Assembly (NCBI GenBank): GCA_030278955.1 | Contig: JAOANR010000002.1 | Location: 9,475,982-9,539,981 of the forward strand | DNA length: 64,000 nucleotides | DNA from: Hygrophila difformis | Taxonomy: Eukaryota > Streptophyta > Magnoliopsida > Lamiales > Acanthaceae | Direction: 5' to 3' | Shown: positions 43,801-54,469 of the stretch, one piece after another | How positions within the stretch are numbered: the stretch's first letter is position 1 | How the letters are laid out: the number at the start of each line of letters is the position of its first letter | Position numbers and translations under genes: made by a program | Notes under the pieces: generated by a model | Told to the model about the DNA's origin: nothing | Database searches by the model: none | What the model saw: only the letters and a program-made list of their open reading frames with translations

Positions 43801-45051
43801 AATGACATCGCGCTTGACCGCTCAGGTTGATCCACGTTCCTCTCGGTCCGCGATTGGCTCAGCTGGCCATGACTTGGTTCCACAGGTATTTCTTGGTTGT
43901 CTTCCCTCTCCTTTTATGCTTATTTTGTTTAAGCAATGAATTCTAAGGATGTTTGTGTCTTCCAGGTTCCTCCTGCAGACATTATTCGGGCTGCGGATCA
44001 TATTTTCCAGACTAGTCAGGTTGGCCCTTCGGTGATCTCTCAGGTATTTTTATTGATTATGTCGTTTCCGTTTTCCCTTTTTTTTTTTTTTTTTTTTTTA
44101 AGGACATGTTTTAAGGATCTCCCTTTCTAGCTTCCTATGGACCAGGCAGGTCATCCTACTACTGCTGCTCCTATTACTTCAGTTGATTCAGTCGCGCCGC
44201 CTCTTCCGGTATGGCTCACTTCAGCTTTCGTGTTTATGAGATTTTCTTGGCGTTTACTTATGTGAAGCTGTCTTCAGGTGCCCATGATCCGTGCCTCAGT
44301 CCCAGCGACCTCTGTTCCAGGTCCTTCGGTGCCTACTCCTGCTGACCGGGTTGTTTCATCATGCGAGGCGTTTGACCGCCTTCTATCCACTCATGTTGAT
44401 CGGCTCTCCACTGAGGTGTTTTCTAGTCTTGATCGCCTGTTAGACGACGTCAGCGCAGTTTCTGCCTTTACCGAGGATGCTGACTTTCTCAGCTTTTCAG
44501 AGCGCGTTGCTGATTTAGCTGTTTCTTATCCTGCTCACAGTAGCTCTGCAGATCAGTCTGCTCACGATCTGACGCTGCTTGATGACCTCGAGGCACGATA
44601 CCGCGAGGTTTGTCTTCAGATAGAGGCTATCCACCCTCAGCGCGAGCAGTTGTCTACTGATCGCGGGGTTAGAGAGAGTCGCAGATCCCATCTTAGGGAT
44701 GTTGCTACGCGAGCAGAGCGTGATATTGAGGAGGCAGAGCGTTTCATTCTTGAGAGGAGGCGTATCCTCCAAGAAGCTAACGAGGAGCTTGCTACCTTAG
44801 AGCCTGTCTTGGCTGATATTTCTTCCCGAGCTGCTGAGTTAGAGACTTCCTATGGTCGTTTAGCCGCAGATGAGCGTGACTTATCGGCTGAGTTATCGGG
44901 AGTTCGGACTCGTCGGTTTCGGTTGTCGGTTCGCGCTCGTGCTTCGGCGGCCGCACTTCTTCGTCTGACGGACATGTTTGAGCGCACTCGTGATCAGTGG
45001 GCCCTTATGCGTCGGCGTATACTGAGTGGTGTTAGGCAGCCTCTTCCTTAG
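40856..45051 (+). CDS. plant-mobile-domain protein gene, antisense inside element G3, 9 exons
   Basis: Exons: 40856-40864, 41258-41539, 41626-41718, 41797-43411, 43486-43745, 43826-43885, 43966-44043, 44131-44208, 44278-45051. All junctions are GT-AG, most phase 0 after CAG; the sum is 3249 nt, giving 1082 residues. The first ATG of the transcript is a three-codon exon (M-D-Q). An Ala/Gln-rich N-terminus is followed in exon 4 by the plant mobile domain (aminotransferase-like): WGIDEAIRLSTRPVVIDHRL, LPCGFVGPTLLDVVMITGLR, then GSYFLGNLFSGMAKLSD and WFLQLWVQLYFPQLF. Next come an acidic segment (exon 5) and a coiled-coil end (exon 9: REQLSTDRGVRESRRSHL onward). Host relatives MAIN and MAIL1 act in silencing and meristem maintenance, and such domains are known to be captured by transposons. 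A role in the element's control is inference. It converges on pol, whose stop is 148 bp away. Confidence 0.85.
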
Positions 45052-45198
45052 TTTTTTGCACTGTTTTGTTTTCAGTACACTTTTGGGTCAGCCCATCGGC
45101 CTTGTGGTGGGCAACTCTTGCCTTTACTTTGGGAGATTACTGTTACTTTTTTGGCCGGGCTTGTGACTTGGCCACTTTTTTGATGCACTTTGCGTTTC

Positions 45199-48100
45199 TT
45201 ATTCAGATTCCCACACTGATGGATAGAACACTTTGAGGTATTTTGCATTTATACTTTGTTTGTATTCTTGGCCATCGATGTCCATTAGTTTGTATGCACC
45301 ATTAAGCAGTCTTTGCGTAACAATGAATGGTCCTTCCCAATTTGGAGACCACTTGCCTGTTTCATTGCTACGCACCCCCGATGGTAGAATCACCTTCCAT
45401 ACTAGGTCTCCCTCGTTAAAAGTTTTGCCTCGAACCCTCTTGTCGTAATGTCTCGCCATTTTCATCTTTTGGCGACGGATATTTTCCAGAGCGGCGAGCT
45501 TGTCTCCGTCTGCTGTCTCCAATTCTTGCAACATGGTTTCTTCATACTTAGATAAGTCTAATTGATGCTGCTGAGCCACCCTTAGAGAAGGAACTGTTAT
45601 TTCCAAAGGCAAAACAGCGTCATGACCATATGTCAAGTAATACGGCGTAAACCCTGTAGCTGTGGATTTAGAGTTTCTGTAAGCCCATAGAACCTCTAAT
45701 AAGGTCTCATGCCATTTCCTAGGCTTTTCGCCTACCGCCTTTTTGATCATACTTATTAAGATCTTATTGGTGGCTTCAGCCTGACCATTTGCTTGGGGAT
45801 AGTACGGAGTGGAATGATAGATGCGGATTCCAAACTGCTTGGCAAAAGCTATAAACTTTTCGCCAGTGAACACTGTACCTTGATCGGCAGTGATTGTTTG
45901 GGGAATCCCAAATCGATGTATGAGCTCAGTTACGAACCTAATTACATCGCTTTGGTCAATTTTCCTCATTGGCCACGCTTCTACCCATTTGGTGAAGTAG
46001 TCAGTGGCCACTAGTATGAATGCATGGTTTTTGGATGACGGTGGATGAATTTTTCCAATGATGTCCATCCCCCAGCCACGGAATGGCCAAGGCTTAATGA
46101 CCGTGTGTAATTCTTCCGCCGGTACCCTTTGAATCGGGCCGTGCTTTTGGCAAGCTTCACACCCGCGAGCATACATGATACAGTCCTCCATGATGGTTGG
46201 CCAAAAGTATCCATGACGGTGGATGCTCCATCTCATGCTCGGCCCTGCCCGATGAGAGCCGCATATCCCCTCATGGACTTCTCCCATTACCAATTTAGCA
46301 TTCTCGGGGCCTATACACTTGAGCAGTAATCCATCAATCGCCCTTCGGAATAGTTCGCCATTGACCAGCACGTACCGCAGAGCTTTTACCTTTAGCGAGT
46401 TATCTCCCCCAGATGATGGGTTCTCGAGGTACTGTATGATCTCGGTCCTCCAATCACCAATCTCTTGTTGATCCTCAGGTTCACTTGCGATGGCGGCAAT
46501 GTGTGGTGCCCCCCTAGGGCGACAAGACCGCCAGCCTGAAGCAAGTTGTGCAGCCTCGTTGGCCTCTTGATTTTGGCTTCTGGGCACATGTGTGATGGTA
46601 GCGTCCGAAAACTTGCTCAATAGTTCTAGTGCTGTTTCATAGCACTTGATCAATCTGGGACTTTTGCATTCATATTCTCCGGTTAACTGCTTCAGGATGA
46701 CTTGGGAGTCTCCAAATATTGTAATTGATTTCGCACCTTTAAGCAATGTAGTTTCGAGGCCAAATATCAAAGCTTCGTATTCTGCTTGATTGTTGGTGGT
46801 GCCAGGTTCTAACTCCCGAGCAAGCTTCCAATGTTCCCCAAGAGGACTAGTGATTGTAATGCCGGCCCCCGAGCCGCTGCTTGCACAAGATCCGTCAAAG
46901 GTTAACTCCCATGGTTCGAATCCTATAAAGGAAGCTTCTCTGGGATCTTCTGACAGCACCAATGAAGGGTGTTGAGCTAAGAAATCAGCTAAAGCTTGTC
47001 CCTTGATTGCCTTTTGAGGAACGTGTACAAGGGTAAAAGGACTGATCTTCATAGCCCACTTAGCTTGTCTACCCTTCAATGCTGGTTTGTGCAAAAGGGT
47101 TTTTACCAAGTCAAAGGGAGCCACTATATGGACTGTTCTTGGCAGCATGTAGTGTTCTAACTTGTTGCAGGAGTATACCAGGGCGTAACACAATTTTTCT
47201 AATGCAGTATATCTTACCTCTGGCCCTTGTAGAGTCTTGCTAAGGTAATAGATAGCCCTCTCCTTGCCGCCTTCATCGTCCTGTGCAAGCAAGCACCCGA
47301 TAGATTCTTCGGCGGCCGATACATATAGTTTCAAAGGTATTCCAGGTTTTGGCGGCACTAATACTGGAGGATTGACCAATGCTCTTTTTATTTCTTCGAA
47401 GGCTGCTTGATGCTCATTCGTCCAAAGAAACTTCTCGTTCTTTCTTCCTTTAAGCAAAGTAGTGAACGCTTTCATCTTGCCGGCAGCATTGGCAATGAAT
47501 CTCCTTAGGAAATTGATTTTGCCCATCAATGACTGCAATTCTTTGAGATTGGTTGGTGCACGAGCCTCCATGATGGCCTTAGCTTTGTTCTGGTCTACCT
47601 CAATGCCCCTCACATGTACCAAGAAACCTAGGAAATTCCTTGCTGCCACTCCAAAGGCACATTTAGCTGGATTAATTTTCAATCCATGCTGCCTCATTCG
47701 GATGAAGGCACTTTCCAGGTGAGCCAAGTGTTGGCCAAATTCACATGATTTTACCACTATGTCATCAATGTACACTTCAAGTGTGTGACCGATTAAATCA
47801 TGAAAAATCATGTTCATGGCTCTTTGGTATGTTGCCCCTGCGTTTTTTAATCCAAAGGGCATGACTACCCATTCGAAGATGCCGACTGGCCCTGGGCAGC
47901 GAAAAGCTGTTTTATGCACATCATTTTCAGAAATGAAGATTTGATTGTATCCAGAATAACCATCCATTAATGATAAAAACTTGTGGCCGGCGGCCGCATC
48001 AACAAGCATATCGGCCATAGGCATCACATATTCATCCTTGGGTGTTGCCAAGTTTAAATTTCTAAAGTCTATACAGACTCTTAATTGACCGTTCTTTTTT

Positions 48101-48609
48101 ATAACAGGTACAATATTTGCAAGCCATTCCACATAACGACAAGTTCTAATGTAACCTGCTTTAAGAAGTTTCTCGATTTCGGCCTTTATTTTTGGGATGG
48201 TGTCTGGGTCGAACCGTCTTGGCGGCTGCTTATGAGGTCTGAACTCTGGGTGCGTTGGCAACTTATGTTCCACTAGCTCCCTTGATAGTCCTGGCATATC
48301 TGTGTACTGTCACGCAAAACAATCCTTATACTTATGAATCAGCTCCACTAGCTGGCGTCGCTTTTCATCCGATAATGACGCACTGATCTTGGTCAACTTT
48401 GGTTCTGTCTCTGTCCCGAGGTTGATGTCTACAAGTGGTTCATTGGCTTCTGGACTAGGCAACATTCGCTTTATAGGAGATGGCCATTCAGATGGCCGAC
48501 TGTCAGTTGGATTTTTGGACTTGATTTCGGCACCCATCATTATTTCAGTGTTGGCGAGCCGCTGCAACAAGTCTTTATAAATGTCGTAGCTGCTCGTCAT
48601 GCAGAGCAT
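45199..48609 (-). pseudogene. pol (RT, dual RNase H, integrase) of element G3, one nonsense codon
   Basis: The frame opens at ATG 48609, overlapping the end of gag-PR in a different frame. It has a TGA at 48312-48310 (after HKYKDCFA, where relatives read Trp) and continues without break from 48297 to 45199 (1032 residues). RT: LRVCIDFRNLNLATPKDEY and an intact YIDD box near residue 175 of the long part. First RNase H about 315-440; second, archaeal-like RNase H about 478-600 (FDGSCASSGSG, NNQAEYEALI, GDSQVILKQL). Integrase: zinc finger ending CEACQKHGP, then MDIIG, TADQGTVF and QAEATNK with all three acidic residues, and a C-terminal GPFIVTQRL module. The enzymes look intact except for the single stop. 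Confidence 0.92.
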
Positions 48610-51600
48610 GATGCTTCATGTCGGCTATATGCAGAACGTAATTTGAAGCCGCTTGTTGTGAAATCAATGGATTCCAGATCCATGTTCATACCAATTAAGG
48701 CTGATGCAGGTTGAATGTCTTCTAAGTAGAAGATCGCCTCATCATTGTTGGCGTCCGGTCCTGCAAAGGGTTGAGGATCTGCCTCCACCAATTCTATCTG
48801 GTCACCATCCCAAATTAACAACTGTTGGTGGAGGGTGGATGGCACACATTGCGCCATGTGAATCCAGTCGCGCCCAAGCAATGCTGAGTAACACGTCTTA
48901 GATTTCACCACGAAGAAGGCCACTTTGATGGTCTTGGATCCAATTGTGACGTCCGCCGTTATGAATCCGGCAGGTTGTGTTGCTTCTCCTACAAAGCTGC
49001 ACATTCTGACCCTGGTAGGGATCAGATCCCTTTCACTTTTTCCTATCTTCCTCAAAGTTGACATAGGCATCACATTGGCTGCTGCTCCATTATCAACGAA
49101 TACCCTGCTCACAGGACGCCCATCAATGTGAGCCTTAACATACAAGGGTTTCAGTTGTCTTGTCTGGGCAACTTTGGGTTTGGCAAACTGTGCCACGGCC
49201 TCTGAAGCATCATGTCGACCGCCAAGTTCTTGCGTGGGAGGTGCATCCCTGGTTGGATGGGACAATTCGGCTATCATTTCATCCACTCTTTCGATAAGCC
49301 TTGCGAACGATGGCTCTTCCTCATCCCATATCTCGGATTCGGTATCGCTTATCTCTTCATCGGCCGCCAGCCCAAAGACCCGTATAGGCACAGAAGGATC
49401 ATTTGGCCCTTCTTTCCTATCGTCAGCTTCTTTAAGTTCTTTGTCCAAATTCTGCCAAAAAACCTCATCTTCAAGATCCATGCCGTCTAATTCAAAATGA
49501 GGCTCCTCATCAATATTGAGGTTCACATTACCCCACATATCATCTTTATACCCTTCGTCAATATTCATGTCTTCCATCGTGCCATATTCATCGGTCACGA
49601 TGCCTAGGGCGTTAATCCCAACTTTCGGCTTATCGAGATTGGCCTCCACAGCGGCCTCCACCTCTGTAGGTGTAATAGCACCAAAATTCACTTGTGATGC
49701 CTCATTGGTCGCTTGAAGTGCTTCACTAGTTGATTTTGTTTCATCTTGTGTCTGCGACTTCTTCTGGGTTTCTACAGTTTTGCAATAGGCCGTGAATCCT
49801 TCAAAACTGTGTGGTTCACTTCCAAATTCACCGGCTTCATGAGCCGCCAAATACGCCATGTATTTCATCAGTACACTAGCCATAGCCATGTTTGAAGGAG
49901 TCATGTCCATTTTGTCCAGCTGCTCAATGAACTTCTGTCCCGCAGATTTGACCTTGTTTCCTCCTTCATCAGATTCGGTTATGGCGACCGCTTTCCCTTT
50001 GTCATTAGAAGCTGATGATGAAGTGATAGTCTGAGGAAGTCCAGCTTTGGTTACTTTAGGTCTTGTTGATGATGACGGCTGAGGCTTTCGTTCTACCCAC
50101 TGCAGCCTTTCTTGTACTGGCCTCCTAGTGGTAGAAGGTGATGGTGGTTGTAACCTTTCTCTCACTGGCCTCCTGGCGGAGGAAGGCGGTGGCTGCCTCC
50201 TCTCCAGTATTGGTTCCCTAGCGGAAGGTGATGGCGCCTGAGGTGGTCTTCTTGAGGCCTCATAAAATCTTTCCTCACGAGGTGGTATGGGTGAATCAGG
50301 TTCCCTTGCCACCGCCCTACTGTGTGTCTTCTCGTGAAGGGGTCTCTGCTGTTGGGATGTCTCTCCTTTGAAATAAGTTGGTTGTATTGGCTTCCGAGGC
50401 CTGGAAGTTTCCAACTTATGAATTTGTGCCTCCCACTGCCGCATTTCCTCGGCATATCGTCTTTGAGCCCGCCTAAATTGACTCCTGGTCATGGGTGGCG
50501 GCTCCTTGTGGGTGGCTTTGTTCTGAGCCCTATTCTTCATCCACCTTTCAATCTCAACTGGATGTTCTGGTCGCCTCATTAAGGTTGGAACCACCTGTAC
50601 ACCATGCCTATAATCACGAGCAATGGGTTGGTGTTTTCCATTGTCATGGATCTCCACCGCCTGCTTAGAGATCTCAATCCTCAAAGGAGGGTTCTTCTTC
50701 TTGTGGTGCTCTCTTTCCTCAGCTTCCAGGACCTTCTTGAAGTCCTCCTTCGACATGTTCTTAAACTTTGGTTGTTTACTGCACAACTCTTTTCTTTCAT
50801 GATCGGACTCATCAGATAATAAGTCCACATCCTCTTCTTCGATTTCAATGTGTTCCTTTCCTCTATTATTCTGGCTACTGGAGCCACCATCTTCTGGATT
50901 TGGGATGAGTCCAGAAACACCAATTGGCAATTGAGGGAAAGGATCTAAATCCACCTTCATACCTGCAATTTTCAAACGACCCTCTTTTATTTTGTTCTGT
51001 ATGGCCGTTCTAAAACTCCTGCATTTGGTAATGCTATGAGTATACGAATTATGCCACTTACAAAATGCTCGGCCTCGAATTTCCTCGGCCGCTGGTAATT
51101 TTTGCCCTTCAGGCAACTTAATAACACCGTCTTTGAGTAGGGCATCGAACACTTGGTCCGCTTTGCCCATGTCAAAAAGGTCTTCTTCAGGCTTATACTT
51201 AGCCTCTCTTTGTTTTGGCGGCTTGAGAGCAGCACATGTATGTGGTTTGGCTGTCTGTACTAGCTCAGCAACAGCCACCTCTACAGGTTCGTCCTCATCA
51301 TCACTGAGTTTTATTTCCTCGAAATGGACTCGACGCATAGGACGCTTCTCTTCCTGCTCCCTCAGGAATTTTTCCACACGGGCCGCTCTTTCGGCCAGCT
51401 GGGCAAGGTCAGTTGCATCCTGCACAATTAAATGTTCTCTCAATTTCGGTAGCATATTAGCCACTGCTATATTGGCTATTTCTTTATCGGGTATTGCTAT
51501 ACTACACCGGCCCTTAATGCGTTGTAATCTATTAATAAAAGAACTTGCCGTCTCATCGGCAAATTGTTTGGTGTTAGTGAGGTCTGCAAGACTAACCTGC

Positions 51601-53216
51601 GACAGAGGTGTATAAAATCTGTCGTGAAATGCTCGTTCGAGATCGGCCCAATTTTGAATTGAATTTGGCCGTAAGGATGCAAACCAGACAAATGCGGGTC
51701 CAGTTAAAGAGGAACTGAACAATCTTAACTTCAGCCAGTCGTTGGCTGCTGCTTCCCCACACTGAGCAGTAAACCTGCCCACGTGTTCTACGGTTGATTT
51801 GCCGTCGTCTCCCGAGAATGTAGTGAACTCGGGCATTTTGAAGCCTTTAGGGTAAGGGTGCATGGTGTCTACCCAATCCGGGTATGGTTTCCTATAAGTG
51901 GGCCGTTCCATCGGCCTTAATTGAATGCCGAAATGTTGTTGCATCATATCTGCTAATAACTCGGGCGACACTACAGGCGCTTGTGCAGGAGGCATGGCAG
52001 TTTGTTGATATATGGCGTCTGGATGAGCCGTGGCGGCCTGAGGTATGGCGGCCTGGACCATGGTGGCGGTCGAGACCAAGTTGGCGGCCGGATGACTCAT
52101 GTTGGTGGCCGGACGACTTATGTTGGCGGCCGGGTATGGGTTGGCGGCCTGAGGTTGAAGAGCGGCCTGATGTGAACTGGAGGCCTGATACTGGGCGGCC
52201 AAGTGTGGACTGGCCTGTTGCTGGGTGGCCAAGTGTGGACTGGCCTGATGTTGGGCGGCCTGCAATGGGGAGGCCGCCTGGGCGGCCTGAGGCACTGGGG
52301 AGGCCGCCTGATAGGAGGCCTGCAATGGGGAGGCCTGATGATGGGAGGCCTGAGGCAATGGAGAGGCCGCCTGATAGGAGGCCTGATGCAATGGGGAGGC
52401 CTGATGATGGGAGGCCTGAGGCAATGGAGAGGCCGCCTGATAGGAGGCCTGATGCAATGGGGAGGCCTGATGTTGGGAGGCCTGATGCAATGGAGAGGCC
52501 GCCTGATAGGAGGCCTGATGGAATGGGGAGGCCTGATGATGGGAGGCCTGGAGCAATGGGGAGGCCGCCTGATAGGAGGCCTGATGTAATGGGGAGGCAT
52601 GAGGTAATGGAGAGGCCGCCTGATAGGAGGCCTGCAACGGGGAGGCCGCCTGGGCGGCCTGAGACACTGGGGAGGCAACCAAAGGTATGTTGGTGCCTTG
52701 AGGTTGCAGGTGTCCTCCTCCAGTATTATGCACGGCGGCTGGGATGGAAGCCGCCACTCCAAATGGCGGAACAGATGCCATTAAGTATCCTGATGGAGCA
52801 TACATCATAGGAGGTGGTGCTCCAAACTCAGATAGTGATGGCTGACCAGTCCCCCAAGTCCTTTGTAGACCGCCATACGGTCCTGTAACACTTGGTGACA
52901 CATTCATGCCATGGATATATCCCTCTGGAGTATGCAGGGATCCACATATCCTGTCAGTTTGATCGGCCATGGCAGGCCGCAATACATCCATAAGGTGCCT
53001 TGTTAATAGAGGCATGAATTCAGCCATCGATTCATTCATCGATAGCCGTATTTGTTCCGAAAAAGTTGGGACCTGCATTATCCCCTGCGGTGGTTGAGAG
53101 GTAGTCGCTGTATCATCGACGTTCTCTGGTGTTCTTACTGGAGTTTCTTCAGGCAGCGACATTTCTCCAAATTTTTGTGTTAAGTCCCTTACTATTCGTC
53201 CGGATCTGAGTTGCAT
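48597..53216 (-). CDS. gag-protease of element G3
   Basis: 1539 codons from ATG 53216 (MQLRSGRIVRDL), only about 50 nt inside the 5' LTR. Residues about 180-405 are a repetitive linker of QAASPLHQASYQAASPL-type units, coded by AGGCGGCC-rich DNA. The gag core is about 470-620 (KMPEFTTFSGDDGKSTVEHV, then WADLERAFHDRFYTPL and ETASSFINRLQRIKGRC). A long charged segment follows. The aspartic protease is near residue 1374 (VFVDNGAAANVMP) with the flap-side motif YSALLGRDWIH. No stop or frameshift was seen. It overlaps pol by 13 nt. Large plus-strand frames opposite the repeat (about 51.9-52.8 kb) are shadows. Confidence 0.93.
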   Translation of the reverse strand: MQLRSGRIVRDLTQKFGEMSLPEETPVRTPENVDDTATTSQPPQGIMQVPTFSEQIRLSMNESMAEFMPLLTRHLMDVLRPAMADQTDRICGSLHTPEGYIHGMNVSPSVTGPYGGLQRTWGTGQPSLSEFGAPPPMMYAPSGYLMASVPPFGVAASIPAAVHNTGGGHLQPQGTNIPLVASPVSQAAQAASPLQASYQAASPLPHASPLHQASYQAASPLLQASHHQASPFHQASYQAASPLHQASQHQASPLHQASYQAASPLPQASHHQASPLHQASYQAASPLPQASHHQASPLQASYQAASPVPQAAQAASPLQAAQHQASPHLATQQQASPHLAAQYQASSSHQAALQPQAANPYPAANISRPATNMSHPAANLVSTATMVQAAIPQAATAHPDAIYQQTAMPPAQAPVVSPELLADMMQQHFGIQLRPMERPTYRKPYPDWVDTMHPYPKGFKMPEFTTFSGDDGKSTVEHVGRFTAQCGEAAANDWLKLRLFSSSLTGPAFVWFASLRPNSIQNWADLERAFHDRFYTPLSQVSLADLTNTKQFADETASSFINRLQRIKGRCSIAIPDKEIANIAVANMLPKLREHLIVQDATDLAQLAERAARVEKFLREQEEKRPMRRVHFEEIKLSDDEDEPVEVAVAELVQTAKPHTCAALKPPKQREAKYKPEEDLFDMGKADQVFDALLKDGVIKLPEGQKLPAAEEIRGRAFCKWHNSYTHSITKCRSFRTAIQNKIKEGRLKIAGMKVDLDPFPQLPIGVSGLIPNPEDGGSSSQNNRGKEHIEIEEEDVDLLSDESDHERKELCSKQPKFKNMSKEDFKKVLEAEEREHHKKKNPPLRIEISKQAVEIHDNGKHQPIARDYRHGVQVVPTLMRRPEHPVEIERWMKNRAQNKATHKEPPPMTRSQFRRAQRRYAEEMRQWEAQIHKLETSRPRKPIQPTYFKGETSQQQRPLHEKTHSRAVAREPDSPIPPREERFYEASRRPPQAPSPSAREPILERRQPPPSSARRPVRERLQPPSPSTTRRPVQERLQWVERKPQPSSSTRPKVTKAGLPQTITSSSASNDKGKAVAITESDEGGNKVKSAGQKFIEQLDKMDMTPSNMAMASVLMKYMAYLAAHEAGEFGSEPHSFEGFTAYCKTVETQKKSQTQDETKSTSEALQATNEASQVNFGAITPTEVEAAVEANLDKPKVGINALGIVTDEYGTMEDMNIDEGYKDDMWGNVNLNIDEEPHFELDGMDLEDEVFWQNLDKELKEADDRKEGPNDPSVPIRVFGLAADEEISDTESEIWDEEEPSFARLIERVDEMIAELSHPTRDAPPTQELGGRHDASEAVAQFAKPKVAQTRQLKPLYVKAHIDGRPVSRVFVDNGAAANVMPMSTLRKIGKSERDLIPTRVRMCSFVGEATQPAGFITADVTIGSKTIKVAFFVVKSKTCYSALLGRDWIHMAQCVPSTLHQQLLIWDGDQIELVEADPQPFAGPDANNDEAIFYLEDIQPASALIGMNMDLESIDFTTSGFKLRSAYSRHEASCSA
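52000..52690 (-). repeat. QASP-coding minisatellite in G3 gag
   Basis: A variable array of short units (QAASPL, QASYQAASPLHQ, QASHHQASPL; DNA units of roughly 18-60 bp with higher-order copies near 52330-52600). Copy number probably varies between element copies. Confidence 0.9.
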
Positions 53217-53248
53217 ACACTTTCAAGCGGATATGGTTTCCACTTCGT

Positions 53249-53266
53249 GTCCCACTGGGCGTGCCA
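53249..53266 (-). other. primer binding site of G3
   Basis: TGGCACGCCCAGTGGGAC read on the minus strand, 3 nt inside the 5' LTR. It is not the iMet type used by G1 and G2. The exact tRNA was not identified. Confidence 0.75.
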
Positions 53267-53269
53267 ATT

Positions 53270-53902
53270 TGTTAACCGAGAATTTTGATTGGACAATATT
53301 TGAAGAGGATTACAAGGATTACTAAGGGAATTACAAGAATTTAAGCAAAGCTGTAAAGAAATGGTAAATTGGCAGGAATGTAAAAAGCAGGAATTGAAAT
53401 TGCAGAATGAAACAAGTGCAGAATGGAAATGCAGAATGAAAATCCTCTTGAGAGGGAATTGTGTGAGGGTGGGTCTTCTCGAGTGCCTCCCTTCCTCCTT
53501 TTATAGGAGGAAGCCTCCTCCTGTAGAGCCACGGGAGGCCTCCTGTGGAGACGCGTGAGGCCTCCTGTAGAGCCACGGGAGGCCTCCTGTAGAGAGGCGT
53601 GAGGCATAGGAGGCTTGGGTGGCATGAAGCACGCGGATGGCTTTGATTGGCAAGCTCTGGTTATTATCCGGATAAATCTTGAATTGGACCGTGCCAAGAA
53701 AAATAGATTGGGCCTTTTTGGAAGTGTGTTCTTTCTTCCGGATATATTTTCACGGACTGGGCCTCCGGATATATTTTTACTGACATGAAGACGCGTCTTC
53801 TCTTCCGGATATATTTTCACGGACTGGGCCTCTGGATATATTTTCACGGACTGGGTCATGTAAATTTGGATGGGCTGTAATATGAATTTTGTTGGGTTAA
53901 CA
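53270..53902 (-). repeat. 5' LTR of element G3
   Basis: 633 bp, essentially identical to the 3' LTR, with the same two internal arrays. Confidence 0.95.
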
Positions 53903-53907
53903 CATCC

Positions 53908-54469
53908 TTTCCTCCCAACGTTCTTAGCTAGAAAACTAAATTCAAAATAGTAATTACCATAATAATAATAATAATGTGCAGAGGGCTGGTGAGCGGCGGT
54001 CGGCGGCTGGCCGGGCATCCGATATTATTGTAGGAGCAGATCAGGTGCGGCGGCGAAGTGAAGGGGCCACGTAGAGGCGAGAGAGAGAGAGAGAAGATGG
54101 TGTGTGTGTGTGTATATTAATGGTGGGTGGAATTAAGATAGGGGTAGCGGCGGTTGTTGCCGGCAGGCGGGCGGCGGGGATTGGAGAAGAAAAAAAAAAA
54201 AAAAAAAAGAATGAATGAAGAGGAGGGATAGGAGGAAGAAGAAGAAACACACGTACGTTACGTATTGTTTGTAGCTGCCAATGTCGTGACCATTTAGGGT
54301 ATTTTAGGGTGGGGAGTAACCAGGGGTATAGTAGTACTATATCTTTATCTGTTTATTTATTTAGCTATATGTATAGTTGTTCGGATTACATTAAAACTAT
54401 TTATTCAACAAGTTGACAGTGTATTAATTCATGGGGCATAGCGCTATCTGTTTTTTTCCTTACACAGTC
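53908..54469. other. GC-rich then AT-rich flank of G3, possibly a gene leader remnant
   Basis: 53975-54190 is GGCGGC-rich with GA (about 54080-54094) and GT (about 54100-54113) microsatellites and a 20-A run near 54190. It resembles the 5' leader of a minus-strand plant gene, but no conserved protein was found downstream or in either short frame. Before the G3 insertion this sequence joined the ARF 5' flank. Confidence 0.4.

Larger units (their letters stand above)
39390..53902 (-). mobile_element. Tat-lineage Ty3/gypsy element 'G3' with an antisense gene, 14.5 kb
   Basis: LTRs of 633 bp at 39390-40022 and 53270-53902 (TGTTAACC...TTAACA), TSD CATCC (39385-39389, 53903-53907). By eye the LTRs differ at one position (39725-39727 region, GAGACAT against GAGGCAT), so the insertion is very young. 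On the minus strand: primer site, gag-PR ORF, and pol with RT, two RNase H domains and integrase. The second RNase H between the gypsy RNase H and integrase is the hallmark of the Tat lineage. Between pol and the 3' LTR lie 5.2 kb carrying a plus-strand multi-exon gene. Confidence 0.96.

Noticed and set aside
51884..52810. 308-codon plus-strand frame rich in RPPDRRPDAMGRPD-type repeats
   Set aside because: It is the exact reverse frame of the QASP repeat in the G3 gag ORF; the repetitive DNA keeps all frames open.
54041..54250. 69-codon minus-strand frame with poly-Phe and Pro stretches
   Set aside because: Composition is explained by an A-run and microsatellites; no conserved residues.
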